Shown: positions 1-8,645, counted from the stretch's first letter. The stretch: DNA of 17,150 bases from JALOAP01 sp964632355 (GCA_964632355.1 CAZWBW010000064.1:1-17150), one strand, 5' to 3'. Program-made: numbers and translations. Notes: generated by a model not told the origin, from the sequence alone.

Positions 1-785
1 GTGCTGTTCCCGCTGTCGCCTTGGCACGCTGTGAGCAGCGCGAGCAGGATGAACTGGCGGGATGGCGAAACCGGCTCGAGGCGAAGGTGCCCGACGAACG
101 CGCGGAGGGCGGCACCGACGATCGCGAGCATCACGAACCCGCGCAGGAAGACTTCGATCACGAGCCGGGAATCGTCGAGGGGGATGACGCCGGAGTCGGC
201 GTTGGCGATGGACCAGAGCGAGAGCAGCGACGCGACGGCGAGCCATGCGGCGGAGGCCTGCAGAAAGAGGGGCTGCGGGTTCAGGCGTAGCGGGAAGGGG
301 CGGCGGACTCGAAACGCCAGCACGGCGAACCCAACGGATCCGGCCACGAAGAGAACGGCTCCCGGCCACGCGAGGAAGGCCAGGGTTTCGAACCAGACCT
401 GGCCCACGGCGATCAACAGCGATCCGGCGAGCAGGAGCGCAGGGAGTCCGAAGCGCACCGCGGCGGGGAACATCGGGCGCTGGTTCAACCGGGGAAGGAA
501 CTCGAGGGCAAGGGCGACCACGAAGGTGGCGACGAACCCGAAGAACTGCAGTCGTCCGTGCGCCTGCACCGCCTGGGTCCAGCGTTCGCCGCCGACCGAG
601 ACTTCGAGGACGGCGAGGATGCCGAGCACGACCCCGGCGACGACAGCAACGGCGGCGGCAGCAGCCATCCACCCGGCGAAGAGCCACTGGTGCTGTATGG
701 AGGCCGCGACGTGGCGGTGCGGCGGCGCGACGCTCACGACGCGAACGCGGACTTCGGAGTGAATCGAGTGTTGCTGACTGCCCAT
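1..785 (-). CDS. Multi-pass membrane protein, NnrS-like, partial (3' end beyond window)
   Basis: Translating the minus strand from the ATG at 785 gives 261 codons open to the window edge, so the C-terminus is missing. The product is very hydrophobic, with membrane segments near residues 35-60, 79-96, 113-131, 138-158, 174-196 and 210-229. Residues 76-98 carry an A-H-G-R-L-Q-x-F-G-F-V signature ending in L-E-F-L-P-R. This resembles the His-Gly-containing helix of NnrS-like and heme-copper-oxidase-subunit-I-like proteins, where such histidines can bind heme or copper. The gene lies 75 bp after nosY on the same strand and is probably the last or a late gene of the nos unit. No clear Shine-Dalgarno sequence precedes the start, so the true start could differ. 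That it is a membrane protein is secure; the NnrS-like assignment is tentative. A role in nitrogen-oxide respiration or metal and heme handling is inferred from context. Confidence 0.6.
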   Translation of the reverse strand, partial: MGSQQHSIHSEVRVRVVSVAPPHRHVAASIQHQWLFAGWMAAAAAVAVVAGVVLGILAVLEVSVGGERWTQAVQAHGRLQFFGFVATFVVALALEFLPRLNQRPMFPAAVRFGLPALLLAGSLLIAVGQVWFETLAFLAWPGAVLFVAGSVGFAVLAFRVRRPFPLRLNPQPLFLQASAAWLAVASLLSLWSIANADSGVIPLDDSRLVIEVFLRGFVMLAIVGAALRAFVGHLRLEPVSPSRQFILLALLTACQGDSGNS

Positions 786-860
786 GCCCCTAGGCTCGGC
801 CAGCGGCGGGCAGGCCGCTGCGACTTTCGTCACGACGAATCCAGCGAGGCAGGTTCGGCT

Positions 861-1685
861 TCACGAGGCGTCGTCGCCCGCGAAAAGCACGGCCGCGGCG
901 ACCAGTGGGATGGCTGTCCATGCGGCGAGCGCTCCGAGGAGGACGCCGACGCTCGCGCCGACGCCGAAGCGATCGGACAGGTAGCTGCCGAGTGGTCCGA
1001 GGACGTCCATGTCGGGCTCGAGGCTCATCACCGCGAGCACCCGCACGCTTTCTACCGGGTTGCCGAGGATGGCGAGCAGCAGCGTTTCGCTGGAGGACGA
1101 GACCGAGAGGATGAAGCCAATCGCGCCGAGGTCGTAGAAGAACACGAACGCGAACCAGGCGAGGATGGCGATCGACATCGCCTTGAGGCGCGAATCGCTG
1201 AGCACCGAGATGAGGATGCCGACGCTGAGCATGGCGACCGCGAGACCGGTCGCGAGGAGCATGAACAGCAGGTAGTGACCGGCGTCGGTGAGCGGGCCGA
1301 ACAGCGCGATCAGGAGGCCGCCGGCGCCGAAACCGAGGACGATCGCGAGGGTGGTGGCGAGCACCAGCCCGGCGAACTTCCCGAGGAGCAACTCGGTGGT
1401 GGAAATGGGCTGCGAAAGGAGCGTCGCGAGTGTTCCGCGTTCGCGCTCGGCGGCGATGGAGGCGGCTCCGAGCACCAGCGCCAGCAGGGGCACGAGGAGC
1501 ATGCACAGGTTGATCAGCCCGGCGGTGGTCCGGTTGAAGCCCTGTTCGCCGAGACTGCCGCCCGTCCCCTGCACCTGTGAAATGGCAAAGGCGACGAGGG
1601 CGAACGTGGCTGCGAACGCGATCAGCCAGCGCCCGGCAACGGCGTCGCGGAGTTCCTTACGGAGGATGACCATCGTTGCATGCAT
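861..1685 (-). CDS. nosY: NosY-like ABC-2 type permease of the nos copper-site maturation transporter
   Basis: This 274-residue integral membrane protein is the permease partner of NosF. Membrane segments are visible near residues 18-36, 56-78, 105-130, 137-162, 167-195 and 246-270. Residues 80-103 hold the conserved E-R-E-R-G-T-L-x-x-L-L-x-x-P loop of ABC-2/NosY permeases, and N-P-V-E-S-V-R at 209-215 matches the NosY family. The start ATG at 1685 shares one base with the nosF stop (TGATG) and is preceded by GGAGGT eight bases upstream, inside nosF. This arrangement implies translational coupling and favours this start over the internal Met at residue 5. NosDFY in the family is needed to assemble the CuZ centre of NosZ, and NosY forms the membrane channel. 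The length is normal for the family. Confidence 0.9.
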   Translation of the reverse strand: MHATMVILRKELRDAVAGRWLIAFAATFALVAFAISQVQGTGGSLGEQGFNRTTAGLINLCMLLVPLLALVLGAASIAAERERGTLATLLSQPISTTELLLGKFAGLVLATTLAIVLGFGAGGLLIALFGPLTDAGHYLLFMLLATGLAVAMLSVGILISVLSDSRLKAMSIAILAWFAFVFFYDLGAIGFILSVSSSSETLLLAILGNPVESVRVLAVMSLEPDMDVLGPLGSYLSDRFGVGASVGVLLGALAAWTAIPLVAAAVLFAGDDAS

Positions 1686-2587
1686 CAGTTCAGACCTCCG
1701 TTCTGCAGCCGCATGACCGCTTCGTCGACGGGCGCCTCCTCGATGCGGAAATCGAGGATGTGGATGCCGGCCGCGAGCAACGCCTCGACGAGGCGGGCCT
1801 TCTGCGAGGCGGGGCAGCGCGCGATGAGCCAGTCGCCGGAGCGATCTGGGTGTTCGCCGCTAAATTCCGCGATGAGGGGAATGGCGTCGCGACTGTGCCC
1901 ATTGAGGCGCAGGTAAACGCGGCTTGCAGCTGCATCGCCGGCTGCGAGCGTTGCCGCGGCGCCATAGTACGCGACCTTCCCGTGGTCCAAGAGGAGCGCG
2001 TCGTCGGCGATGTGTGGCACGTCTTCGAGCCAGTGGGTCGAGAGCAGGATCGACTTGCCGGCCTGGCGTTGTTCGTTGACCAGCCGGCGGAGATCGAGCC
2101 GGGCGGAGATATCGAGGCCGGTGGCCGGCTCGTCGAGGACGAGCAGTGCGGGATCGCCGAGGAGGGCGACCGCGAGCGCGAGCCGCTGGCGCATGCCACC
2201 GGAGAGTTCGCTCACGCGCGCGTCGCTTCGGGCATCGAGACCCACGACTTCGAGGTTCGTTCGCGCCTGCTGCAGGGGTGCGCGGCGGAGTTCGGCGTAG
2301 AAGGTCATCGTCTCGAGCACGGTCATGTCGCCGTGGAACGCGGGCTGCTGCGGGAGGTAGCCGATGCGCGCGCGGGCGGCCTTCGGCTTCTTCCCGATGT
2401 CGATGCCATCGACCTCGGCGCTGCCTTCGAACTTGAGCAGTCCAACGATGCACTTGATGAGCGTCGATTTGCCGGCGCCGTTCGGTCCGATGACGGCGAG
2501 CACCTGCCCGCGGTGCAGTTCGAACGAGACATCATCGAGCGCCGTGAGGTGGCCAAAGCGCCTGGTCACCGAAGTCACGCGAAGCAT
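1685..2587 (-). CDS. nosF: NosF ABC transporter ATP-binding subunit
   Basis: This cytoplasmic ATPase of 300 residues energises the NosDFY system. All canonical motifs are present: Walker A GPNGAGKS (34-41), Q-loop Gln at about 80, ABC signature LSGGMRQR (128-135), Walker B LLVLDEP (148-154) and the H-loop His185 in STHWLED. The C-terminal region (about 200-300) carries the extra domain usual in NosF-type ATPases. I chose ATG 2587 rather than the GTG at 2596 because AGGAGG (2596-2601) sits eight bases before the ATG and overlaps that GTG. The gene overlaps the end of nosD by 13 bases and the start of nosY by one, so all three should be co-translated. The family role is to drive delivery or processing of a sulfur or copper species for CuZ assembly, with NosY and NosD. 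Confidence 0.93.
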   Translation of the reverse strand: MLRVTSVTRRFGHLTALDDVSFELHRGQVLAVIGPNGAGKSTLIKCIVGLLKFEGSAEVDGIDIGKKPKAARARIGYLPQQPAFHGDMTVLETMTFYAELRRAPLQQARTNLEVVGLDARSDARVSELSGGMRQRLALAVALLGDPALLVLDEPATGLDISARLDLRRLVNEQRQAGKSILLSTHWLEDVPHIADDALLLDHGKVAYYGAAATLAAGDAAASRVYLRLNGHSRDAIPLIAEFSGEHPDRSGDWLIARCPASQKARLVEALLAAGIHILDFRIEEAPVDEAVMRLQNGGLN

Positions 2588-4620
2588 CGTGCCCACCTCC
2601 TGGAGAAGGTCCGCCGGCTGATCCGGAACGCGGCCAGCGGCAGCGCCACCAGCGGCGCCATCGCTGCGACGACCCAGGCTGCGTCGGACCAGGAACGTGT
2701 CTCGCCGAGCGAGACGGCGGGCGAGATCAGCGGGTGGTCGTCGGTGACGGCCGGTTCGGGCTTGTAGCCAGCGAACCAGTTCGCAGCCAGGTCGAGCGCC
2801 GCCTGTGCGGGTGTGAACGCGAAGGCGCGGAGCGCAGGCTCGTCGCGGGCGAGGTCGTTGAACGCGGTGGCGTAGCTGTAGGGGCGGTCGCCGATGCCAT
2901 CGCCGTCGGCGTCGTAGCCGCGGTAGTCGTCCCAGTAGTTTCCGCGGCCGCCGGGCGACCAGTCGTTACGCCCGGCGAGCACACCGCCACGGCTTTCCAC
3001 CTGTCGCAGGTTGCCGACGAAGCTGTTGCCGCTGAACGAGGCGTCGGTGTTCGTGAAGAGTTCAATCGCGACCTGGTTGTGCCCGATGAAGTTGTCTTCG
3101 ATGACGACGGTGGAACCCGGCGTGTGCGGCGCGCCCTCCATGGTGATCCCGACGCGGTTCTGGAAGACGCGGTTGCCACGCATCTCTACGTCGTCGACAT
3201 CCTTCATGAGCAGGCCGTAGCCGGAGGCAGCCGAAGCGTTGTGCGAGAACTCGTTGTCTTCGAGTGTGAGCACCCGCGAATACATGAGGGCGGCGCCGGC
3301 GATGTTGTGGCGGAACACGTTGGCCCGGAACACGTTGCGGTCCGCGTACATGTAGTGGATGCCGTAGCGGACGTGGGTGATGGTGTTGCCTTCGACCAGC
3401 GTGTCGGTGCCGAAGCCGATGAAGACGCCGTCTTTGGCGCCATCGACACGGTTGCCCGTGACCACGTTGTCGCTGGTGTGCCAGAGGTAGATGGCGTGGC
3501 CGCGGCGCTCGGCGGAAAACTCCATGCGGCTCGAGATGTCGTTGTTGCGAACGAGATGGCCGCCGCTGTCCTGGAGGACGATGCCGTAGAGCACCTCGCG
3601 GAGGACGTTGTCTTCGATCACAGCGCCGCCGGCGGTGACGCGGATGCCGGCCGGTTCGCCGGAAACGTCGCGGCCGGAGTTCCGGATAGCGAAACCGCGG
3701 AGGGTGACCCCCTCCGCGGCGATAGTGACGACCGTCCCCGAACCGCCGCCGTCGATGACCGGGCGTCCTTCGCCGACGAGCGTAAGCGGTTTGTCGATGA
3801 CAAGAGGCCCCTCGTAGGTGCCCGGCGGAACGACGATGGTATCGCCCGGTTCGGCGCGGGCGACCAGCTCGGCCAGGTCGGGGGGTTCGGCGGCGCCGGC
3901 GGTTTGTGCGGGCAGCAGTGCCGCGCCACCCAACCCGGCGGTCATGACGAGCGCGGCGATGGCACCGACCCGGGTCTCGCCGGTGTTGGCCCAGCTTTCG
4001 CGGATGAAGCGAATGAACCACGGGCCGAGCGTCACCAGCAGGGCGGCGGCGAACATCGCCCAGAAGCCCGACGAGACCATGGTCTGGCTTTCGAAGTTGA
4101 TGACCTTCGTGGTGCCGACGACCTTTGGAGTGAAGGGGTCGATGCGCATGGGGGCGTCGGGGGCGAGATCGTGGCCGTAGACGTAGAGCCAGTACTGCAT
4201 GTCGACCAGGAGGCCGATCGGGAACATCCAGACGGCCGCGGCGAGGGCGACGTGAACCCAGCGTCCGACCTGCAGGAACGCAGCGACGGCGAGCGCGGCG
4301 ACCATCGGGAAGAGCACGAAGGGGAACAGCTTCAGTTCGAGCACCGAATCGGGCTCGATGGCGGCGACGCCGATGTAGTGGTTGAGTGTGTTGATCTCGG
4401 GCAGGTCGCCCTCCATCCGCGTGCCATAGGCGGTGAGGTCGAGGCCGCCCGGGTATTGCGGGGCGAGCAGCGTCATCGACCAAAGCGGCAGGAAGAACGC
4501 CAACAACAGGGCTCCTGCCGCAAGCACGAGGCTGATCGTCCAGGGCCAGTCGACGCGGAGACGGATGCGGCTCCGGGTCTCGGTCGCGGGGGCTCGTACA
4601 ACGTGCTCCATGGTGCCCAT
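2575..4620 (-). CDS. nosD: NosD copper-site maturation protein fused to an N-terminal multi-pass membrane domain
   Basis: This 681-residue protein joins two parts. Residues 1-212 form a membrane domain with helices near 27-49, 97-117, 121-141 and 183-205. It has a conserved-looking extracytoplasmic stretch: APQYPGGL at 53-60, E-I-N-x-L-N-H-Y-I-G at 75-84, and Y-G-H-D at 148-151. Residues 217-240 look like a signal or membrane segment ending in A-G-A-A, followed by a classic NosD right-handed beta-helix (about 246-630). That part has repeated G-N-x-I/V and G-I-x-x-x rungs, the N-Y-W-D-D-Y motif at 561-566 and the D-x-D-G-D-G-I-G-D calcium-like loop at 570-578. A C-terminal helix lies at 646-665. 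The ATG at 4620 starts one base after the nosL stop and has an AGGGGGG ribosome site. NosD normally has about 400 residues with a simple signal peptide, so this one is much longer. In the family NosD works outside the membrane with NosFY to mature CuZ. Confidence 0.93.
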   Translation of the reverse strand: MGTMEHVVRAPATETRSRIRLRVDWPWTISLVLAAGALLLAFFLPLWSMTLLAPQYPGGLDLTAYGTRMEGDLPEINTLNHYIGVAAIEPDSVLELKLFPFVLFPMVAALAVAAFLQVGRWVHVALAAAVWMFPIGLLVDMQYWLYVYGHDLAPDAPMRIDPFTPKVVGTTKVINFESQTMVSSGFWAMFAAALLVTLGPWFIRFIRESWANTGETRVGAIAALVMTAGLGGAALLPAQTAGAAEPPDLAELVARAEPGDTIVVPPGTYEGPLVIDKPLTLVGEGRPVIDGGGSGTVVTIAAEGVTLRGFAIRNSGRDVSGEPAGIRVTAGGAVIEDNVLREVLYGIVLQDSGGHLVRNNDISSRMEFSAERRGHAIYLWHTSDNVVTGNRVDGAKDGVFIGFGTDTLVEGNTITHVRYGIHYMYADRNVFRANVFRHNIAGAALMYSRVLTLEDNEFSHNASAASGYGLLMKDVDDVEMRGNRVFQNRVGITMEGAPHTPGSTVVIEDNFIGHNQVAIELFTNTDASFSGNSFVGNLRQVESRGGVLAGRNDWSPGGRGNYWDDYRGYDADGDGIGDRPYSYATAFNDLARDEPALRAFAFTPAQAALDLAANWFAGYKPEPAVTDDHPLISPAVSLGETRSWSDAAWVVAAMAPLVALPLAAFRISRRTFSRRWARCFA
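2588..2601 (-). promoter_or_regulatory. Ribosome binding site that fixes the nosF start
   Basis: AGGAGG occupies 2596-2601 on the minus strand and is separated from the ATG at 2587 by eight bases. The in-frame GTG three codons further upstream (2594-2596) runs into this motif and could not use it. The site lies within the last codons of nosD. Confidence 0.75.
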
Positions 4621-4621
4621 C

Positions 4622-5098
4622 TCAGTGCCCCCCTTCGAAGTGAGCGACGAGTTCGTCCCACGCCTGCGCGTGCCCATCGTGGCTGTGCTCGTGGGCGGCC
4701 TCACGGCGGTTGAAGGCAGCGAGGCCGGAGGCCATCGGCGTGTGAAAACCGTCGCTCTGTGCGTAGTGAGCGGTCGTCGCGTCGAGCCAGGCGTCGGCTT
4801 CGAAGTCGCGGACGAAGTAGCGGGTGTGGTGCGGGGGCTCGTGCGAACGCAGCGCCGACACGAGGCAGCCGATGTCGTCGAAGTGCTGCTCGCGCCCGCC
4901 GGGTTCGATCCATGCGGCGGCGAAGCGGCTATCGCTGATGATCATGCGGCAGTGGGCGCAGGTTGCTTCGCCCCAGCGGATGGACGGCAGTTCGCCGCCA
5001 CCGGACTCGCCGGGGAGGAGTCTGACGCCAAGGGCCAGCCCCGCCGCGACGGGTGCTGCGCCGCCCACCAGCACCAGGAATCGTCGTCGGGTAAGCAT
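4622..5098 (-). CDS. nosL: NosL copper chaperone with twin-arginine-type signal
   Basis: This 158-residue NosL-family protein binds Cu(I) and supplies copper to apo-NosZ outside the membrane. The metal motif C-A-H-C-R-M-I-I (47-54) and the T-P-M-A-S-G-L-A-A-F motif (120-129) are both diagnostic. The N-terminus reads T-R-R-R-F-L-V-L followed by a hydrophobic stretch to about residue 27, which fits a Tat signal. There is no lipobox cysteine, although many NosL proteins are lipoproteins. The C-terminus is histidine-rich (H-E-H-S-H-D-G-H, 136-143), possibly an extra copper-binding tail. The start ATG at 5098 has an ideal GGGAGGAG site five bases upstream. The reading frame stays open far upstream within nosZ, but that part is a shadow of nosZ. 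The gene follows nosZ by 56 bp and nosD follows one base later. Confidence 0.93.
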   Translation of the reverse strand: MLTRRRFLVLVGGAAPVAAGLALGVRLLPGESGGGELPSIRWGEATCAHCRMIISDSRFAAAWIEPGGREQHFDDIGCLVSALRSHEPPHHTRYFVRDFEADAWLDATTAHYAQSDGFHTPMASGLAAFNRREAAHEHSHDGHAQAWDELVAHFEGGH

Positions 5099-5103
5099 GT
5101 CGT

Positions 5104-5111
5104 CTCCTCCC
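5104..5111 (-). promoter_or_regulatory. Strong ribosome binding site of nosL, complementary to the upstream hairpin arm
   Basis: GGGAGGAG on the minus strand lies five bases before the nosL ATG. It is nearly identical to the first arm of the hairpin at 5121-5142, so it could compete for the same pairing partner, CTCCCTCCC. That competition is inferred from complementarity only. Confidence 0.7.
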
Positions 5112-5120
5112 GGTGGGTGG

Positions 5121-5142
5121 GGGAGGGAGCGAACTCCCTCCC
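5121..5142 (-). repeat. Perfect 9-bp stem-loop between nosZ and nosL
   Basis: On the minus strand GGGAGGGAG and CTCCCTCCC flank a TTCG tetraloop, giving an uninterrupted nine-pair stem rich in G-C. It begins 12 bases after the nosZ stop codon. No run of T follows, so it is a poor intrinsic terminator. It more likely acts as an mRNA-stabilising or attenuating structure that lets nosZ be expressed above the downstream assembly genes. Confidence 0.75.
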
Positions 5143-5154
5143 GGGTCGGTACGT

Positions 5155-7182
<2,028 letters not shown>

Positions 7183-7213
7183 TGTCGTTCTCCTTTTCTT
7201 CGCTGTATCGCGG

Positions 7214-7648
7214 TTATTTGACGGTGATTACGCCGACCATGTCGGGCACGTGGTAGTCGCACTGGAAGTCGTAGGTGCCGGGCGAGTCGAACTTCACTTC
7301 GAATTCACTCGATTCGCCCTTGTTCACCATCATGTCGCTGGCGAAATCGGTTTCGAGAATGACCATGTTGTGGATGGCGACGCCGTCGTTCCGGGCGACG
7401 ATCTTGTAGGTCTTGCCGGCTTCGAGCGTGATTTCCTTCGGTTCGAAGAAGTTGTCTTTCATCGAGACGATGATTTCTTCAGCTTCTCCGTTGTCATCGC
7501 CGGATTGCGCAGTCGGCGTCGCCGCACGTACATCGGGTGCCCTGGTTGCGTCGTCGTCGTCATCGCCGCCGCCACAGGCAACAAGTCCGAACGCGGCGAC
7601 AAGACTGGCTGCGATAAGCAGCAGGAATTTGCGCGTTGCGATATTCAC
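7214..7648 (-). CDS. Lipoprotein cupredoxin (type 1 copper protein), first gene of the nos operon
   Basis: This 144-residue exported copper protein begins at a GTG with AAAGGAG seven bases upstream. A short basic N-terminus and hydrophobic segment end in a lipobox, L-V-A-C, with C25 as the lipidation site. An acidic, Pro/Ala-rich linker follows to about residue 57, then a plastocyanin/azurin-like fold from about 58 to 144. The type 1 copper ligands are clear: H93 (A-I-H-N-M), then C130, H133 and M137 in C-D-Y-H-V-P-D-M. The protein should be tethered to the outer face of the membrane and carry single electrons. As it leads the operon and sits 31 bp before nosZ, the likely role is to deliver electrons to the CuA centre of NosZ. 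A copper-storage or delivery role is the main alternative. The specific partner is inferred. Confidence 0.88.
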   Translation of the reverse strand: MNIATRKFLLLIAASLVAAFGLVACGGGDDDDDATRAPDVRAATPTAQSGDDNGEAEEIIVSMKDNFFEPKEITLEAGKTYKIVARNDGVAIHNMVILETDFASDMMVNKGESSEFEVKFDSPGTYDFQCDYHVPDMVGVITVK

Positions 7649-7670
7649 TGTTTGGGCTCCTTTCCCCCTG

Positions 7671-7687
7671 TCCCACCCGTAGTGGGA
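7671..7687. repeat. Inverted repeat in the nos operon leader
   Basis: TCCCAC and GTGGGA are perfect inverted repeats separated by five bases. They lie 23-39 bases upstream of the cupredoxin GTG, so in the nos mRNA they could form a small hairpin just before the ribosome site. They could equally be an operator half-pair. Confidence 0.45.
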
Positions 7688-7704
7688 GTCATTTCGATGC
7701 GTTC

Positions 7705-7747
7705 AGCGTGCTCCAGGGGGGTGGTGCGCTCTGTGACAAAGGTCATC
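7705..7747 (-). promoter_or_regulatory. Candidate activator-dependent nos promoter with CRP-type site
   Basis: TGTGA-N6-TCATC (7732-7747, plus strand) resembles the CRP consensus TGTGA-N6-TCACA, with a perfect left half and three of five matches on the right. Reading the minus strand towards nos, a weak -10-like CACGCT lies at 7710-7705. If it is used, transcription would begin near 7698 and the CRP-type site would be centred at -41.5, the class II activator position. No good -35 box is visible, as expected for such a promoter. The -10 was chosen by eye, so the spacing agreement is suggestive rather than proof. The site could also serve the divergent regulator gene. Confidence 0.4.
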
Positions 7748-7748
7748 G

Positions 7749-7760
7749 GGTCGGCCGACC
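7749..7760. repeat. 12-bp perfect palindrome in the divergent control region
   Basis: GGTCGGCCGACC is identical to its own reverse complement. It sits one base beyond the CRP-type site, between the nos operon and the regulator gene, and is a candidate operator for a dimeric DNA-binding protein. In GC-rich DNA such palindromes can arise by chance. Confidence 0.4.
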
Positions 7761-7763
7761 GAA

Positions 7764-7783
7764 CGGCCCTGATATTGGGGCCG
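7764..7783. repeat. Inverted repeat CGGCCC / GGGCCG
   Basis: Two perfect six-base arms flank an eight-base spacer, TGATATTG, in the otherwise GC-rich 7649-7854 control region. It is either a small hairpin or a second operator-like element near the regulator gene. Nothing else in the region beyond these repeats and the CRP-type site could be recognised. Confidence 0.35.
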
Positions 7784-7854
7784 AGGGATCCTTCGTTGTG
7801 TGCGCCCCGGCTGCGCGGCTTCTCCGCTCACCCGTAAGCACGCATACTCCGGCC

Positions 7855-8541
7855 ATGGTTCGGCCCCCAGATCTCTCGGATATCCGTGCAATCCGTCACT
7901 TCGAGCCGCTGGACGACGAACAGGCGCGAGCGCTCGCGTGGACGTGTGTTGCACGTGCGCACGGGCCGAGAGAGTGCGTGCTGGCAGAGGGTGCCGAGAC
8001 GCGCGGGTTCTATCTGCTGCGGAGTGGGAAAGCGCGCATCTTCCGGACGGCGGTCGATGGGAGGGAGCAGACGTTTCGCATCGTGCATGCGGGCGATACG
8101 TTCGCGGAAGTACCGGCGCTCGACCGTTCGCCGAACCCGGCTTCGGTCGAGACGTTGGAGCCATCGGAGACGGTGCTGGTTCCGACGGAGGCGATGCTCG
8201 CGGTAATTCGCTCGAACCCCGACGTGGCGTTGCGGGTGATGCTGCACATCGCGAAACGGCTGCGCGGGTTCACGGAGCTGGTCGAGCAGATCAGCCTGCA
8301 AACCGTGCAGGCGCGGCTGGCTCGCTACCTGTATCAACTTGCGCGAGAGGAAGGCGTACAACGCGACGGTGGGGTTGTGGTGCCGCGCGAAATCACCCAG
8401 CAGGACCTCGCGTCGCTCGTCGGCTCGGTGCGTGAGGTGGTGAGCCGCACGCTGAAAGGCATGGAGGACGACGGCATCCTGACCATTCGCCGGAAGGAGA
8501 TCGAGATCCACGACCTGGCGGCGCTTCGCGAGCTGAGCTAA
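7855..8541 (+). CDS. Crp/Fnr-family transcriptional regulator
   Basis: This 228-residue regulator is divergent from the nos operon. Residues about 12-125 form a cyclic-nucleotide-binding-like beta-roll, including G-F-Y-L-L-R-S-G at 51-58 and A-G-D-T-F-A-E at 79-85. A dimerisation helix covers about 125-160. The winged helix-turn-helix lies at 179-210 (I-T-Q-Q-D-L-A-S-L-V-G, then S-V-R-E-V-V-S-R-T-L). Only two cysteines are present (31 and 41), so it cannot carry an Fnr-type [4Fe-4S] cluster; a DNR-like heme sensor or another effector is possible. Recognition-helix residues R193, E194 and R198 align with those by which CRP reads TGTGA, while S197 is Fnr-like. The ATG at 7855 has no SD; a CATACT box ends six bases before it, so it may be leaderless. 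The frame is open further upstream without a good start. Control of nos is inferred from position. Confidence 0.88.
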   Translation: MVRPPDLSDIRAIRHFEPLDDEQARALAWTCVARAHGPRECVLAEGAETRGFYLLRSGKARIFRTAVDGREQTFRIVHAGDTFAEVPALDRSPNPASVETLEPSETVLVPTEAMLAVIRSNPDVALRVMLHIAKRLRGFTELVEQISLQTVQARLARYLYQLAREEGVQRDGGVVVPREITQQDLASLVGSVREVVSRTLKGMEDDGILTIRRKEIEIHDLAALRELS

Positions 8542-8589
8542 CCCGAATCGAACGCTCACGTCCTCGCGACCGTGCCGGGTGGCCGGTGC

Positions 8590-8595
8590 TACGCT
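8590..8595 (+). promoter_or_regulatory. Weak -10-like element ahead of the phosphatase gene
   Basis: TACGCT lies in the 104-bp gap between the regulator and phosphatase genes, 50 bases before the phosphatase start. The same hexamer occurs at 9425-9430 before the next gene. No convincing -35 box accompanies it. Confidence 0.2.
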
Positions 8596-8645
8596 CTTCG
8601 TATTGGCGGCGGCAGGCCACCACGCTCGATAGCACCAGGAGGACG

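Noticed and set aside
1..762. 253-codon plus-strand frame at the left edge
   Set aside because: Its product is Arg/Ala/Thr-rich and low in hydrophobics, while the minus strand gives a regular multi-helix membrane protein.
558..1580. 340-codon plus-strand frame across the nnrS-like/nosY region
   Set aside because: Charged, repetitive composition typical of antisense to hydrophobic coding sequence; nosY is clear on the other strand.
2734..4713. 659-codon open frame on the plus strand antisense to nosD
   Set aside because: It is a GC-rich codon-position shadow: its composition is Val/Asp/Glu/Arg-heavy, it has no motifs, and the opposite strand has an unmistakable NosD.
5121..5142. Intrinsic terminator after nosZ
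   Set aside because: The stem is strong but is followed by C/A-rich sequence with no T run, and nosL follows closely, so full termination is unlikely.
7636..7854. N-terminal extension of the Crp-like regulator
   Set aside because: The open frame covers the control region with its repeats, and its residues do not resemble the family; ATG 7855 fits the usual domain start.
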